Under the pieces are notes generated by a model. That model ran no database searches. It had not been told where the DNA came from and saw only the letters and a program-made list of their open reading frames with translations. The position numbers and the translations under genes are program-made. Positions 25,962 through 34,587 of a stretch of DNA of 64,000 nucleotides are shown one piece after another. How positions within the stretch are numbered: the first letter of the stretch is position 1; each line of letters starts with the position of its first letter. The stretch is from Phaeobacter sp. G2. Its GTDB lineage: Bacteria; Pseudomonadota; Alphaproteobacteria; Rhodobacterales; Rhodobacteraceae. The stretch lies in assembly GCA_025163595.1 (NCBI GenBank), contig CP104100.1:2976001-3040000 (forward strand). Reading direction: 5' to 3'.

Positions 25962-26750
25962 TTGACCACACTGGCACCTGTACTCGAGATCCGCGACCTG
26001 CATAAATCTTATGGAGAGCTGGAAGTTATCAAAGGTGTCAACATCACTGCCCATCGCGGGGATGTTGTGTCATTGATCGGCTCCTCCGGGTCGGGGAAAT
26101 CGACCCTTTTGCGCTGCTGCAACCTGCTGGAAAACAGCCAGGCCGGAGAGATCAATTTTAAGGGAGAGCCCATCACCTGGTCCGGCAAAGGGCTGAACCG
26201 TCGTCCCAGTGATGCCAAACAGGTTCTCCGTATTCGGACCAATCTGTCGATGGTGTTTCAGCAGTTCAATCTCTGGGCCCATATGACCATTTTGCAAAAT
26301 GTGATGGAAGCCCCGGTCACGGTTCTGGGGCGCGATGCCAAAGAGGTCGAGGACGCCGCGCGCCAATATCTGGACAAGGTTGGTATTGCCGACAAATGGG
26401 ACGCCTACCCGGCGCAGCTGTCTGGCGGCCAACAGCAACGTGCAGCCATCGCGCGGGCGCTGTGCATGGAGCCCGAGGCCCTGCTGTTTGACGAACCCAC
26501 CTCGGCGCTGGATCCTGAGTTGGAACAGGAAGTGGTCAAAGTCATCAAGGACCTGGCCGGCGAAGGCCGCACAATGATGATTGTGACCCATGATATGAAC
26601 CTCGCCGCTGATGTGTCCGATAAGGTGGTGTTTCTGCACCAGGGCCTGATCGAGGAACAGGGCACCGCCGATGAGGTCTTTGGCAATACGCAATCCGAAC
26701 GGTTGCGCAACTTCCTGGCGCCGACCCGGCACCTGCGCGCAAGCCGTTAG
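25962..26750 (+). CDS. Amino-acid/amine ABC transporter ATP-binding protein (TTG start)
   Basis: This 262-residue ABC ATPase belongs to the polar amino acid (HisP/OccP) group. Walker A GSSGSGKST is at about residues 40-48, Q-loop MVFQQFNLWAHMT at 98-109, signature LSGGQQQR at 153-160 and Walker B LLFDEPT at 174-180. The frame begins at TTG 25962; upstream there is no ATG or GTG before an in-frame TAG at 25926, so the start is TTG. It opens a run with the binding protein and two permeases. With the downstream ligases and oxidase, the likely cargo is a polyamine or amino acid derivative. Confidence 0.93.
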   Translation: MTTLAPVLEIRDLHKSYGELEVIKGVNITAHRGDVVSLIGSSGSGKSTLLRCCNLLENSQAGEINFKGEPITWSGKGLNRRPSDAKQVLRIRTNLSMVFQQFNLWAHMTILQNVMEAPVTVLGRDAKEVEDAARQYLDKVGIADKWDAYPAQLSGGQQQRAAIARALCMEPEALLFDEPTSALDPELEQEVVKVIKDLAGEGRTMMIVTHDMNLAADVSDKVVFLHQGLIEEQGTADEVFGNTQSERLRNFLAPTRHLRASR

Positions 26751-26830
26751 CCCCTTCCCTGAGGCCCGATCCGGGCCTTGGCGACGACAAGAACAAACCA
26801 AAACAGAAACCAAAAACTGGGAGTATCACC

Positions 26831-27541
26831 ATGAAATCACTCATTCTGACCACCGCAGCGCTTGCTTTGACCGCTGGCATGGGCCTGGCTGACACAGTCC
26901 GTCTGGGCACCGAGGGCGCCTACCCTCCCTACAACTTCCTGAACGACAACGGCGAAGTGGACGGTTTTGAGCGCGAGCTGGGCGATGAGCTGTGCAAACG
27001 CGCCGAGCTGACCTGCGAATGGGTCACAAATGACTGGGATTCCATCATCCCCAACCTGCTGTCAGGCAACTACGATGCCATCATCGCCGGCATGTCGATC
27101 ACACCTGAGCGGAAAGAAGTTGTTCAGTTCACCCAGGGCTACACACGCCCCTCGCCTTCCGCTTTTGCCGCCCTGTCGGCAGATGTTGATTTGACCTCCG
27201 CCGTTATCTCTGCGCAGGCCTCGACCATTCAATCTTCGCATGTCGCGGGCACCGGCGCGACGCTCGTCGAATTCCCCACGCCGGATGAAACCATTGCCGC
27301 AGTAAACGCAGGCGAAGCAGATGCCGTCATGGCCGACAAAGACTTCTTGCTGCCGATCGTTGACGAAACCGATCTGCAGTTTGTAGGCGAAGACGTCTTC
27401 TTGGGTGATGGCATCGGCATGGCCTTCCGCCAGTCTGATACCGACGTCATTGCCAAGTTCGACGCGGCAATTGCTTCAATGAAAGAAGACGGTTCGCTGA
27501 ACATGCTGCTCGACAAATGGGAAATCGAAGGCAAGTTCTGA
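26831..27541 (+). CDS. Polar amino-acid/amine ABC transporter substrate-binding protein
   Basis: The 236-residue protein has a cleavable signal (MKSLILTTAALALTAGMGLA-DT) and the type 3 solute-binding fold. VRLGTEGAYPPYNFLNDNGEVDG is the family opening, followed by GFERELGDELCKRAEL, then ITPERKEVVQFTQGY, and a hinge-to-lobe-2 return. Two Cys (about 50 and 56) may form a disulfide. It lies 80 bp after the ATPase, and a very stable stem-loop follows it, which usually keeps binding-protein message in excess over permease message. Confidence 0.93.
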   Translation: MKSLILTTAALALTAGMGLADTVRLGTEGAYPPYNFLNDNGEVDGFERELGDELCKRAELTCEWVTNDWDSIIPNLLSGNYDAIIAGMSITPERKEVVQFTQGYTRPSPSAFAALSADVDLTSAVISAQASTIQSSHVAGTGATLVEFPTPDETIAAVNAGEADAVMADKDFLLPIVDETDLQFVGEDVFLGDGIGMAFRQSDTDVIAKFDAAIASMKEDGSLNMLLDKWEIEGKF

Positions 27542-27565
27542 ACCTTTTGATCCCTAAACACTAAT

Positions 27566-27590
27566 AAAGGGGGGCGCCGCGCCCCCCTTT
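27566..27590 (+). promoter_or_regulatory. Stem-loop after the binding-protein gene
   Basis: AAAGGGGGGCGC and GCGCCCCCCTTT form a perfect 12-bp inverted repeat around one base, 24 bases after the stop codon. The T tract is short, so partial termination or 3'-end protection of the binding-protein message is more likely than full termination. Confidence 0.7.
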
Positions 27591-27655
27591 GCCCTTGACC
27601 GCAACGGTGCATTCAGATCCTCGCGCCATCGGTCCCGATCCCCACGAGGTCCGCC

Positions 27656-28537
27656 ATTTTCTCCTTTTGCTCTGACCCGGCCACTCTCGAGACTTTCCAG
27701 TGGATGAGCTGCTATCTCACCACCGGTAAGCACATGGCCTTTTACATGTCGTTCGGGACGGTTCTGTTGCTGTTGGCACTTGCTGCCCCTGCCGCACTGC
27801 TGTTTGGTTTTGGCGGCGCCATGGCCGCGCGGGCGCGTTTTGCGCCGCTCAGCTGGTTGGGACGTGGCTATATCGCCATTGTGCGTGGCGTGCCGGACAT
27901 CGCCTTTTTCCTGTTTTTTGTCATCGCATTGGATCAGGCGCTGGAATATCTGCGCCATAAGGTTAAATGCCCGGATTGGGACCAACCCATTCGCCAGGGC
28001 AGCGATTTCATCGTCTGCGATATTGCCAAGCTGCCACTGGGGGATTCTGCGCAATGGATCCATGAAGTCTATGGTTTCACCATTGCGGTTGTGACCTTTG
28101 CCATTGTTTTTGGGGCCTTCGCCGCCAATGTGCTTTATGGCGCGATGCAGGCGGTGCCCCATGCGCAAATCGAAACAGCAGAGGCCTATGGGCTCAACAA
28201 TAGCCAGACCTTTTGGCGCATTCTGGTGCCACAGATGTGGACCTATGCGCTGCCCGGTCTTTCCAACCTCTGGATGGTCCTGATCAAGGCCACACCCCTG
28301 CTGTTCCTGCTGGGGGTTGAGGATATCGTCTATTGGGCCAAGGAACTCGGCGGCTCGAAAACCGCCAGGTTCACCGCCTATCCCCATACCGATTGGCGCA
28401 CCTGGTACTTCCTTGGATTGCTGATCTTTTATCTCAGCTTTACCAAGGTTTCCGAACTGGTTTTGAACCGCATCACCATCCGCCTGTCCCATGGTCAAGC
28501 CACCCTGGCTGGCGAAGCGCAAAGGAAAGCGTTATGA
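27656..28537 (+). CDS. Amino-acid/amine ABC transporter permease 1 (probable ATT start)
   Basis: This HisM/HisQ-type inner-membrane permease has about five membrane helices and an EAA loop (ETAEAYGLNNSQTFWRILVP) that docks the ATPase. The first ATG (27704) has no ribosome binding site and would cut into conserved sequence. The frame is open upstream, with no ATG, GTG or TTG, and an ATT at 27656 lies 6 bases after GAGG. Starting there gives (M)FSFCSDPATLETFQWMSCYL, a plausible N-terminus for this permease type from memory of homologues. The ATT start is inferred. The gene end overlaps the next start (ATGA). Confidence 0.88.
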   Translation: MFSFCSDPATLETFQWMSCYLTTGKHMAFYMSFGTVLLLLALAAPAALLFGFGGAMAARARFAPLSWLGRGYIAIVRGVPDIAFFLFFVIALDQALEYLRHKVKCPDWDQPIRQGSDFIVCDIAKLPLGDSAQWIHEVYGFTIAVVTFAIVFGAFAANVLYGAMQAVPHAQIETAEAYGLNNSQTFWRILVPQMWTYALPGLSNLWMVLIKATPLLFLLGVEDIVYWAKELGGSKTARFTAYPHTDWRTWYFLGLLIFYLSFTKVSELVLNRITIRLSHGQATLAGEAQRKAL

Positions 28538-29340
28538 GCTGCTTTCAAACCGTTCAGGACTATGCGTTCCGCTCGCTTGGCTATGGCGAACGGATGCTGC
28601 CGCGCAGTGATTTCACCCTATGTGAGCATTTCACCCTGATCGGCTCGGGGATGATCTGGAACGTCTACTATGGCGTCCTTGCGATCGTGACTGGCTTCTT
28701 CTTGGCCAATCTCCTGGCGGTGGCAAAGAATGCCAGTTCGCCCTGGGCCCGCAAACCTGCTGAATGGTTCATCTTTCTGTTTCGCGGCTCGCCCCTGTTC
28801 ATCCAGTTCTTCTTTGCCTACTTCCTGTTCCTCAGCCTGAAAGGCGTATCAAGCGTCTTTGATCCGCTGTCCTCGGCCTGGGCTGGCGCGCTCATCGTGC
28901 TGTTTCTGAACACCGCCGCTTATTCCGCCGAGATCTTCTACGGGGCGCTGCGGTCGATCCCCAAAGGCGATATCGAGGCTGCGGATGCCTATGGGCTGAC
29001 CGGCTGGCCGCGGTATCGCAAGGTGATGTGGCCTACCATGATGCGTCTGGCCTGGCCCGCCTATACCAATGAGGCGATCTTTTTGTTTCATGCCACCACC
29101 CTGGTTTTTGTCTCGGCCTTCCCGGCCTGGCGCCAAAAAGGCGATGCGCTCTACTATGCAAAGTATTTTGCAGATAAGACCTTCAACCCCTTTGTCCCCT
29201 ACCCTATTCTGGCCTTCTATTTCATCCTCCTGACCCTGATGGTGATTGCCCTGTTTGGGCTGATAAACAAGCGGCTGAACCGGCATCTGCCGCGGGGACA
29301 GCGCCCAAAGTTGAAGTACAGACCCAACTTCATGCGCTAA
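28534..29340 (+). CDS. Amino-acid/amine ABC transporter permease 2
   Basis: The 268-residue permease starts at ATG 28534, overlapping the stop of permease 1 by 4 bp, so the two are translated together and presumably form the heterodimeric channel. Hydrophobic segments include NVYYGVLAIVTGFFLANLLA and ILAFYFILLTLMVIALFGLI. The EAA loop is IEAADAYGLTGWPRYRKVMW. The second gene of such pairs is usual for polar amino acid importers. A terminator follows at 29363. Confidence 0.93.
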   Translation: MSCFQTVQDYAFRSLGYGERMLPRSDFTLCEHFTLIGSGMIWNVYYGVLAIVTGFFLANLLAVAKNASSPWARKPAEWFIFLFRGSPLFIQFFFAYFLFLSLKGVSSVFDPLSSAWAGALIVLFLNTAAYSAEIFYGALRSIPKGDIEAADAYGLTGWPRYRKVMWPTMMRLAWPAYTNEAIFLFHATTLVFVSAFPAWRQKGDALYYAKYFADKTFNPFVPYPILAFYFILLTLMVIALFGLINKRLNRHLPRGQRPKLKYRPNFMR

Positions 29341-29362
29341 AAGATCAAAAAATGAACGACAT

Positions 29363-29388
29363 AATGGCTCCTTCGGGGGCCATTTTTT
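29363..29388 (+). terminator. Rho-independent terminator after the transporter genes
   Basis: AATGGCTCC pairs with GGGGCCATT around TTCG, followed by a run of T, 22 bases after the permease stop. The ligase genes downstream therefore have their own promoter, probably in the 110 bp that follow. Confidence 0.85.
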
Positions 29389-29498
29389 ATGGCAGTTTTT
29401 AGGGTTTCCACGTCTTGATGCAAACTTTTGATCAAATTCTCTTGGCTCATGCAAAATCCTGCAGTACAACAGAGGCACCGCTACCAAGGAGCCGCCCC

Positions 29499-30818
29499 AT
29501 GGACCTGTCCACGCTGAAGACCATCCGCATCGCCGCCTGTGATGTGAACGGACAGATGCGCGGCAAACGCATGCCTGCCGCACAGGCGGGAAAACTGGCT
29601 GATGGCGCGGCGCGGATGCCGGTTTCTGCCCTCAACGTTGATATCTGGGGACGCGACATCGAAGACAGCCCGCTGGTGTTTGAAACCGGCGATGCCGATG
29701 GCATCTTAAAGCCAACGCAACGTGGCCCGGTGCCGATGCCCTGGTTGGACACTCCGTCGGCTCTGGTTCCGATGATGCTGGAAACCGACGATGGCGCGCC
29801 TTTTCTGGGCGATCCGCGTCAGGTTCTGGCACAGGTGCTTGACGGCTATGCGGCGCGCGGCTGGACGGTGATGGCCGCCACCGAAATGGAATTCAATCTG
29901 GTGGATGACAGCGGCGCGCAACCCGGCCCACCAGCGCATCCCCACACCGGGCGAAAGCTCAGCCAGCAGTCGGTATTGTCACTGGAAGAGCTGGACGCCT
30001 TTGATGTGTTTTTCACCGATCTCTATGCCGGCGCCGAAGATATGGGCATCCCGGCACAATCGGCAATTTCTGAGGCCGGGTTGGGCCAGTTCGAGATCAA
30101 CCTGAACCATCAGGATGCCCTGCGCGCGGCGGATGATGCCTGGCTGTTCAAAGCCCTGGTCAAAGGCCTGGCGCGCAAACACGGCATGGCGGCCACCTTT
30201 ATGGCAAAACCCTATGCCGAGGAAGCCGGCAATGGCATGCATGTGCATTTCTCGGTGGTGGATGCGCAGGGCAACAATGTCTTTGATGATGGATCCGCAA
30301 CCGGCACCGACCTGCTGCACCAGGCGGTCGCGGGATGCATCGCGGCAATGCCAGCCAGTACGCTGATCTTTGCGCCACATGGTAATTCCTATGCCCGCCT
30401 GGTGCCCGGTGCCCACGCCCCGACCGGAGCCGCCTGGGCCTATGAAAACCGAACCGCAGCCATCCGCATTCCCGGCGGCAGCCCCAAGGCGCGGCGCATT
30501 GAGCACCGCACCGCCGGTGGGGACATCAACCCTTATCTGATGCTTTCTGTTGTCCTGGGTGCCGCCCTGCTGGGCATTACTGACAAAATGGTGCCGCCCG
30601 CCGCCTCCAGTGGGAACATCTATGAGCAGACCGATCTGCCGCAGCTGGCGCCCGATTGGGAAACCGCCATTGCCCGGTTTGAAGAAAGCCCGCTGATCGC
30701 ACGGATCCTACCGCAGATGATGATCCGCAACCTGGTGATGACCAAACGCCAGGAACTGGCGGGCTTTGCCGCCCTGCCGACAGATCAACATTGGCTCAGC
30801 TGGTTGGACGCGGTATGA
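29499..30818 (+). CDS. Glutamine-synthetase-family gamma-glutamyl-amine ligase, first copy
   Basis: The 439-residue protein has the two-domain glutamine synthetase fold: a short beta-grasp N-domain, then the catalytic domain. Visible are the metal Glu in AATEMEFNLV, the loop EAGLGQFEINL, GNGMHVHFSV with the metal His, and ENRTAAIRIPGG. It resembles PuuA-type ligases that join glutamate to putrescine or related amines, not primary glutamine synthetase. The ATG at 29499 has AAGGAG 8 bases upstream, which decides it over an in-frame ATG 28 codons earlier. A second, divergent family member lies two genes downstream. Confidence 0.88.
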   Translation: MDLSTLKTIRIAACDVNGQMRGKRMPAAQAGKLADGAARMPVSALNVDIWGRDIEDSPLVFETGDADGILKPTQRGPVPMPWLDTPSALVPMMLETDDGAPFLGDPRQVLAQVLDGYAARGWTVMAATEMEFNLVDDSGAQPGPPAHPHTGRKLSQQSVLSLEELDAFDVFFTDLYAGAEDMGIPAQSAISEAGLGQFEINLNHQDALRAADDAWLFKALVKGLARKHGMAATFMAKPYAEEAGNGMHVHFSVVDAQGNNVFDDGSATGTDLLHQAVAGCIAAMPASTLIFAPHGNSYARLVPGAHAPTGAAWAYENRTAAIRIPGGSPKARRIEHRTAGGDINPYLMLSVVLGAALLGITDKMVPPAASSGNIYEQTDLPQLAPDWETAIARFEESPLIARILPQMMIRNLVMTKRQELAGFAALPTDQHWLSWLDAV

Positions 30819-30878
30819 ACACTGTCAGCCCCGATGCGCGGCCCCACCCCATCCCCTTTTGATCAAATCTGGTGAATT

Positions 30879-31559
30879 ATGAAAATCGGCATCCTGCAAA
30901 CCGGCCACGCGCCTGAAGATCTCATTCAGGACTCGGGCGACTATGACCAGATGTTTTGCACTCTCCTGGCGGGCAATGGTTTTGAGTTTGAGACCTTTGC
31001 AGTCGTTGACGGCCAGTTTCCCGCAAATGCCGATGCCGCAGATGGGTGGATCATCACTGGCTCGCGCCATGGTGCCTATGAACCCCACGACTGGATCCCG
31101 CCGCTCGAAGAGCTGATCCGTGAGATCCACGCCAAGAAACAGCCCATGGCCGGGATCTGCTTTGGCCATCAAATCATCGCCCAGGCGCTTGGCGGCAAGG
31201 TTGCCAAATATGAGGGTGGCTGGGCCGTTGGCCATGTTACCTATGAGCAGGACGGCGTGCCTTTGACTCTCAACGCCTGGCACCAGGATCAGGTGATCGA
31301 ACGTCCCGCCGGGGCCCGCGTGCTGGCCGGAAATGCGTTTTGTGAAAACGGCATCCTCGCCTATGGTGACCATATCTGGACCCTGCAGCCGCATCCCGAA
31401 TTCAGCAATGCGTTCACCAGTGGCTTGATCGACAAACGGGGCCGTGGCGTGGTGCCGGACCAGATCCTTGATCAGGCCAGCCAGCAGCTCGACACCCCCG
31501 TAGACTCCCCCGCAATTGCAAATTTCCTCGCAGAATTTATGAAGAAAGAGAGGACTTGA
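30879..31559 (+). CDS. Class I glutamine amidotransferase-like protein
   Basis: The 226-residue protein has the class I (triad) GATase fold with nucleophile Cys in GICFGHQ (about residue 94) and His-Glu in QPHPEF (about 172 and 174). It is free-standing with no synthetase domain. Between two glutamate-amine ligases it probably hydrolyses a gamma-glutamyl amide, a role comparable to PuuD, although PuuD is in a different subfamily (C26). Its stop overlaps the next start by one base (TGATG). Confidence 0.87.
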   Translation: MKIGILQTGHAPEDLIQDSGDYDQMFCTLLAGNGFEFETFAVVDGQFPANADAADGWIITGSRHGAYEPHDWIPPLEELIREIHAKKQPMAGICFGHQIIAQALGGKVAKYEGGWAVGHVTYEQDGVPLTLNAWHQDQVIERPAGARVLAGNAFCENGILAYGDHIWTLQPHPEFSNAFTSGLIDKRGRGVVPDQILDQASQQLDTPVDSPAIANFLAEFMKKERT

Positions 31560-32917
31560 TGTCATCTTGGCTAGACGACCTTCCCGAAGCGGCAAAGCTC
31601 TATCTGGAGGGCCGTCGTCTCGACGAAGTTGAATGCGTTATTTCGGACCTTCCCGGTATTGCCCGGGGCAAGGCAGTACCGGCATCCAAGTTTGCAAAGC
31701 AGGACTACTTTCACCTGCCCGACAGCATCTTTTACCAGACCATCACCGGCGATTGGGCCGAGGCTGCGGATGAGGATGGCTGGATCGAGAAGGACATGAC
31801 CCTGCACCCCGATATGTCCACCGCTACGGCGGCGCCCTGGACCGGGGACTGGACCCTGCAGGTGATCCATGACGCCGTTGACCGTAACGGCGACCCGATC
31901 CCCTTTAGCCCGCGCAACGTGCTGAAGCGGGTGGTGCAGCTCTATCACGATCAGGGCTGGGATCCGGTTGTGGCACCGGAGATGGAGTTCTTCCTGGTGG
32001 CGCGCAACGTCGATCCTGCCAAAAAGATCGAGCCCATGATGGGGCGCTCTGGCCGCCCTGCTGCCGCCCGCCAGGCCTATTCGATGACGGCCGTGGATGA
32101 ATTTGGCCCGGTTATCGACGATATCTATGATTTTGCCGAGGCCCAGGGGTTTGAAATCGACGGCATCACCCAGGAAGGCGGCGCCGGCCAGCTGGAGATC
32201 AACCTGCTACATGGTGATCCGGTCAAACTGGCGGATGAGGTGTTCTATTTCAAACGGCTGATCCGCGAAGCGGCGCTGCGCCATGATTGCTTTGCCACCT
32301 TCATGGCCAAGCCGATCGAGAATGAGCCCGGCTCGGCGATGCATATCCACCATTCTGTGCTGGACCGCAAAACCGGCAAGAACATCTTTTCCGCCGAGGA
32401 TGAGTCCGAAACGGATGCGTTTTTCCACTTTATTGCCGGGCTGCAGAACCACCTGCCGGCAGGTATCGCGGTGATGGCACCCTATGTGAATTCCTACCGA
32501 CGCTATGTCAAAGATCACGCCGCCCCAATCAATCTGGAATGGGCGCGCGACAATCGCACCACCGGCATCCGCATTCCGCTCTCTGGGGCTGCGGCACGGC
32601 GGGTTGAAAACCGCATTGCCGGCATGGACTGCAACCCCTACCTGGGCATCGCCGTCTCTCTGGCCTGTGGCTATCTGGGACTGATGGAAAAGACCCACCC
32701 AGAGAAACAGTTCAAAGGGGATGCCTATGAGGGTGAAGGCGATATTCCGCAGGTTATGGGCAGTGCCCTCGATCTGTTTGACACCGCCACTGCATTGCAC
32801 GAAGTCTTGGGCCCTGAATTTGCCCGGGTCTACAGCATCGTCAAACGCGCTGAGTATGAGGAATTCCTGCAGGTGATCTCCCCCTGGGAGCGCGAGCATC
32901 TGCTGATGAATGTCTAG
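31559..32917 (+). CDS. Glutamine-synthetase-family gamma-glutamyl-amine ligase, second copy
   Basis: The 452-residue protein is a second ligase of the same family. VVAPEMEFFLVA carries the metal Glu. QEGGAGQLEINL, the metal His in GSAMHIHHSV and RDNRTTGIRIPLSGA follow in order. It is only moderately similar to the copy at 29499, so the pair are old paralogues that probably act on different amines or at different steps. The ATG at 31559 follows GAGAGGACTTG; a TTG directly before it is in frame but less likely. It is coupled to the amidotransferase. Confidence 0.9.
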   Translation: MSSWLDDLPEAAKLYLEGRRLDEVECVISDLPGIARGKAVPASKFAKQDYFHLPDSIFYQTITGDWAEAADEDGWIEKDMTLHPDMSTATAAPWTGDWTLQVIHDAVDRNGDPIPFSPRNVLKRVVQLYHDQGWDPVVAPEMEFFLVARNVDPAKKIEPMMGRSGRPAAARQAYSMTAVDEFGPVIDDIYDFAEAQGFEIDGITQEGGAGQLEINLLHGDPVKLADEVFYFKRLIREAALRHDCFATFMAKPIENEPGSAMHIHHSVLDRKTGKNIFSAEDESETDAFFHFIAGLQNHLPAGIAVMAPYVNSYRRYVKDHAAPINLEWARDNRTTGIRIPLSGAAARRVENRIAGMDCNPYLGIAVSLACGYLGLMEKTHPEKQFKGDAYEGEGDIPQVMGSALDLFDTATALHEVLGPEFARVYSIVKRAEYEEFLQVISPWEREHLLMNV

Positions 32918-32933
32918 GGCGCCGACATAAACT

Positions 32934-32961
32934 CTGGCGTCGCCTTGAGAGGGGACGCCAG
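32934..32961 (+). promoter_or_regulatory. Hairpin between second ligase and FAD oxidase
   Basis: CTGGCGTC pairs with GACGCCAG around a 12-nt loop, 16 bases after the ligase stop. No T tract follows, so it is more likely a processing or stabilising stem inside the transcript than a terminator. Confidence 0.45.
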
Positions 32962-33036
32962 TGCAATCGAATATTTATGGAAAGATAAAGAGCTGCTGGC
33001 AGCCCCTGGGCGCCAGAGCTTTCAAAGAGGTATGCG

Positions 33037-34347
33037 ATGGGACTAAATTTGCTCCACTCCAATGATCGCAAGGGGCAGTACCCCAACAGCTGGTATGCCG
33101 CGACCGCGACGCCTCTTGCACGGTTTTCTGCCCTGTCAGGGGACGCGCGCGCCGATGTCGTCATTATCGGTGGCGGCTTTACCGGGTTGTCGGCGGCGTT
33201 GCACCTGGCCGAGGCGGGCATGAAGGTGATCCTGCTGGAGGCTCATCGCGTTGGCTTTGGCGCTTCTGGCCGCAATGGTGGTCAGCTTGGCAGCGGCCAG
33301 CGGATGGATCAGGAAGGGCTTGAGGGCTTTGTTGGCCAACAGGAGGCGCAAAAGCTTTGGCGGCTGGGGGAAGAGGCCAAGGATCTGGTCAAATCCCTGA
33401 TTACCAAGCACGATATTCAGTGCCACCTGCGCCCCGGTGTTGCCTGGACCGCCTCCAGTAACCGCGACAGCATGCATTTGCATGATTACGGCCGTCATCT
33501 TGAAGATCGCTATGGCTATGATCAGATCGAGTTGCTCTCGCCTGAGGCCTGCCATCAGATGTGCCCCTCCCCTGATTACAAAGGCGGCATTCTGGATCAC
33601 GGTGCCGGCCACCTGCACCCGCTCAATCTGGCGCTTGGCCTGGCCCGCGCCGCGGCGGCGGCCGGTGCTTCGCTGCACGAGGAAAGTGAAGTTCTGGACA
33701 TCCAGGAGGGCGCCGAGGTGCGGGTCAAAACCGCCACCGGAGAGGTTCGCGCCAATCATCTGATCCTCGCCTGTAACGGCTATCTGGGCGGGCTGAACCG
33801 TCAGGTCGCCGCCAAGGTGATGCCGATCAACAACTTTATCGTCGCCACCGAACCGCTCGGCGATGCGGCAGACAAGGTTCTGGGGCGAGATGTCGCTGTG
33901 GCGGATAGCAAATTTGTGGTCAACTATTTTCGCCTCAGCCATGACAAACGACTGCTGTTTGGAGGCGGCGAAAGCTATGGCTACCGCTTCCCCGCAGACA
34001 TCAAGGCGGTGGTGCGCAAACCCATGACAGAGATCTTTCCACACCTGAAAGACGTGCGTCTGGACTATGCTTGGGGGGGCACATTGGGGATCACCATGAA
34101 GCGCATGCCCTATCTGGCGCGCCTGGGTGAAAATGTACTCTCTGCCTCAGGCTATTCCGGCCACGGGGTGGGCACAGCCATCCATGCCGGCCAGCTGATT
34201 GCCCAGGCGATCCAGGGGCAGGCCGAGGGGTTTGACACCATGTCCCGCGTGCCTGCCCCGCGCTTTCCAGGCGGTCCCGCCATGCGGTCTCCGCTGTTGG
34301 CACTGGCCATGACCTGGTTTGCCCTGCGTGATCGCCTCGGGATTTAG
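33037..34347 (+). CDS. FAD-dependent amine oxidoreductase (gamma-glutamylputrescine oxidase type, PuuB-like)
   Basis: The 436-residue flavoprotein is of the D-amino-acid oxidase superfamily. The Rossmann ADP-binding motif is DVVIIGGGFTGLSAALHLAE (about residues 40-59), and the C-terminal FAD contact is ASGYSGHGVGTAIHAGQLIA. The N-terminal YPNSWYAATA segment is typical of PuuB/OrdL-type oxidases. These oxidise a gamma-glutamylated amine to the aldehyde, releasing ammonia or amine and hydrogen peroxide. With the two ligases and amidotransferase upstream, this completes most of a Puu-like route. No aldehyde dehydrogenase for the next step is in the cluster. Confidence 0.88.
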   Translation: MGLNLLHSNDRKGQYPNSWYAATATPLARFSALSGDARADVVIIGGGFTGLSAALHLAEAGMKVILLEAHRVGFGASGRNGGQLGSGQRMDQEGLEGFVGQQEAQKLWRLGEEAKDLVKSLITKHDIQCHLRPGVAWTASSNRDSMHLHDYGRHLEDRYGYDQIELLSPEACHQMCPSPDYKGGILDHGAGHLHPLNLALGLARAAAAAGASLHEESEVLDIQEGAEVRVKTATGEVRANHLILACNGYLGGLNRQVAAKVMPINNFIVATEPLGDAADKVLGRDVAVADSKFVVNYFRLSHDKRLLFGGGESYGYRFPADIKAVVRKPMTEIFPHLKDVRLDYAWGGTLGITMKRMPYLARLGENVLSASGYSGHGVGTAIHAGQLIAQAIQGQAEGFDTMSRVPAPRFPGGPAMRSPLLALAMTWFALRDRLGI

Positions 34348-34377
34348 CGAGGACCTAGGCAGGGCTGATTTAGGCTC

Positions 34378-34413
34378 AACGCCCTGCTCGGCTTTGCCTG
34401 CGCAGGGCGTTTA
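34378..34413 (+). terminator. Terminator after the FAD oxidase
   Basis: AACGCCCTGC and GCAGGGCGTT form a 10-bp stem followed by a short T tract, 31 bases after the oxidase stop. It closes the amine-catabolic cluster. Confidence 0.72.
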
Positions 34414-34587
34414 CAGTTTTGCAGCGGGCCTTGTCGCCGTCGTGGCAAAACCAGAGAGGTGCCATGGGGCGCCATGCAACAAATTGGTGAAATTTCACCG
34501 ATCCCAAGACCGAAGGATCGGCTTTCTCTTGGCTTATCTGTTCAGTTGTTTTATATTTATCAAATCCAGAATTCAGGAATTTGAAAT

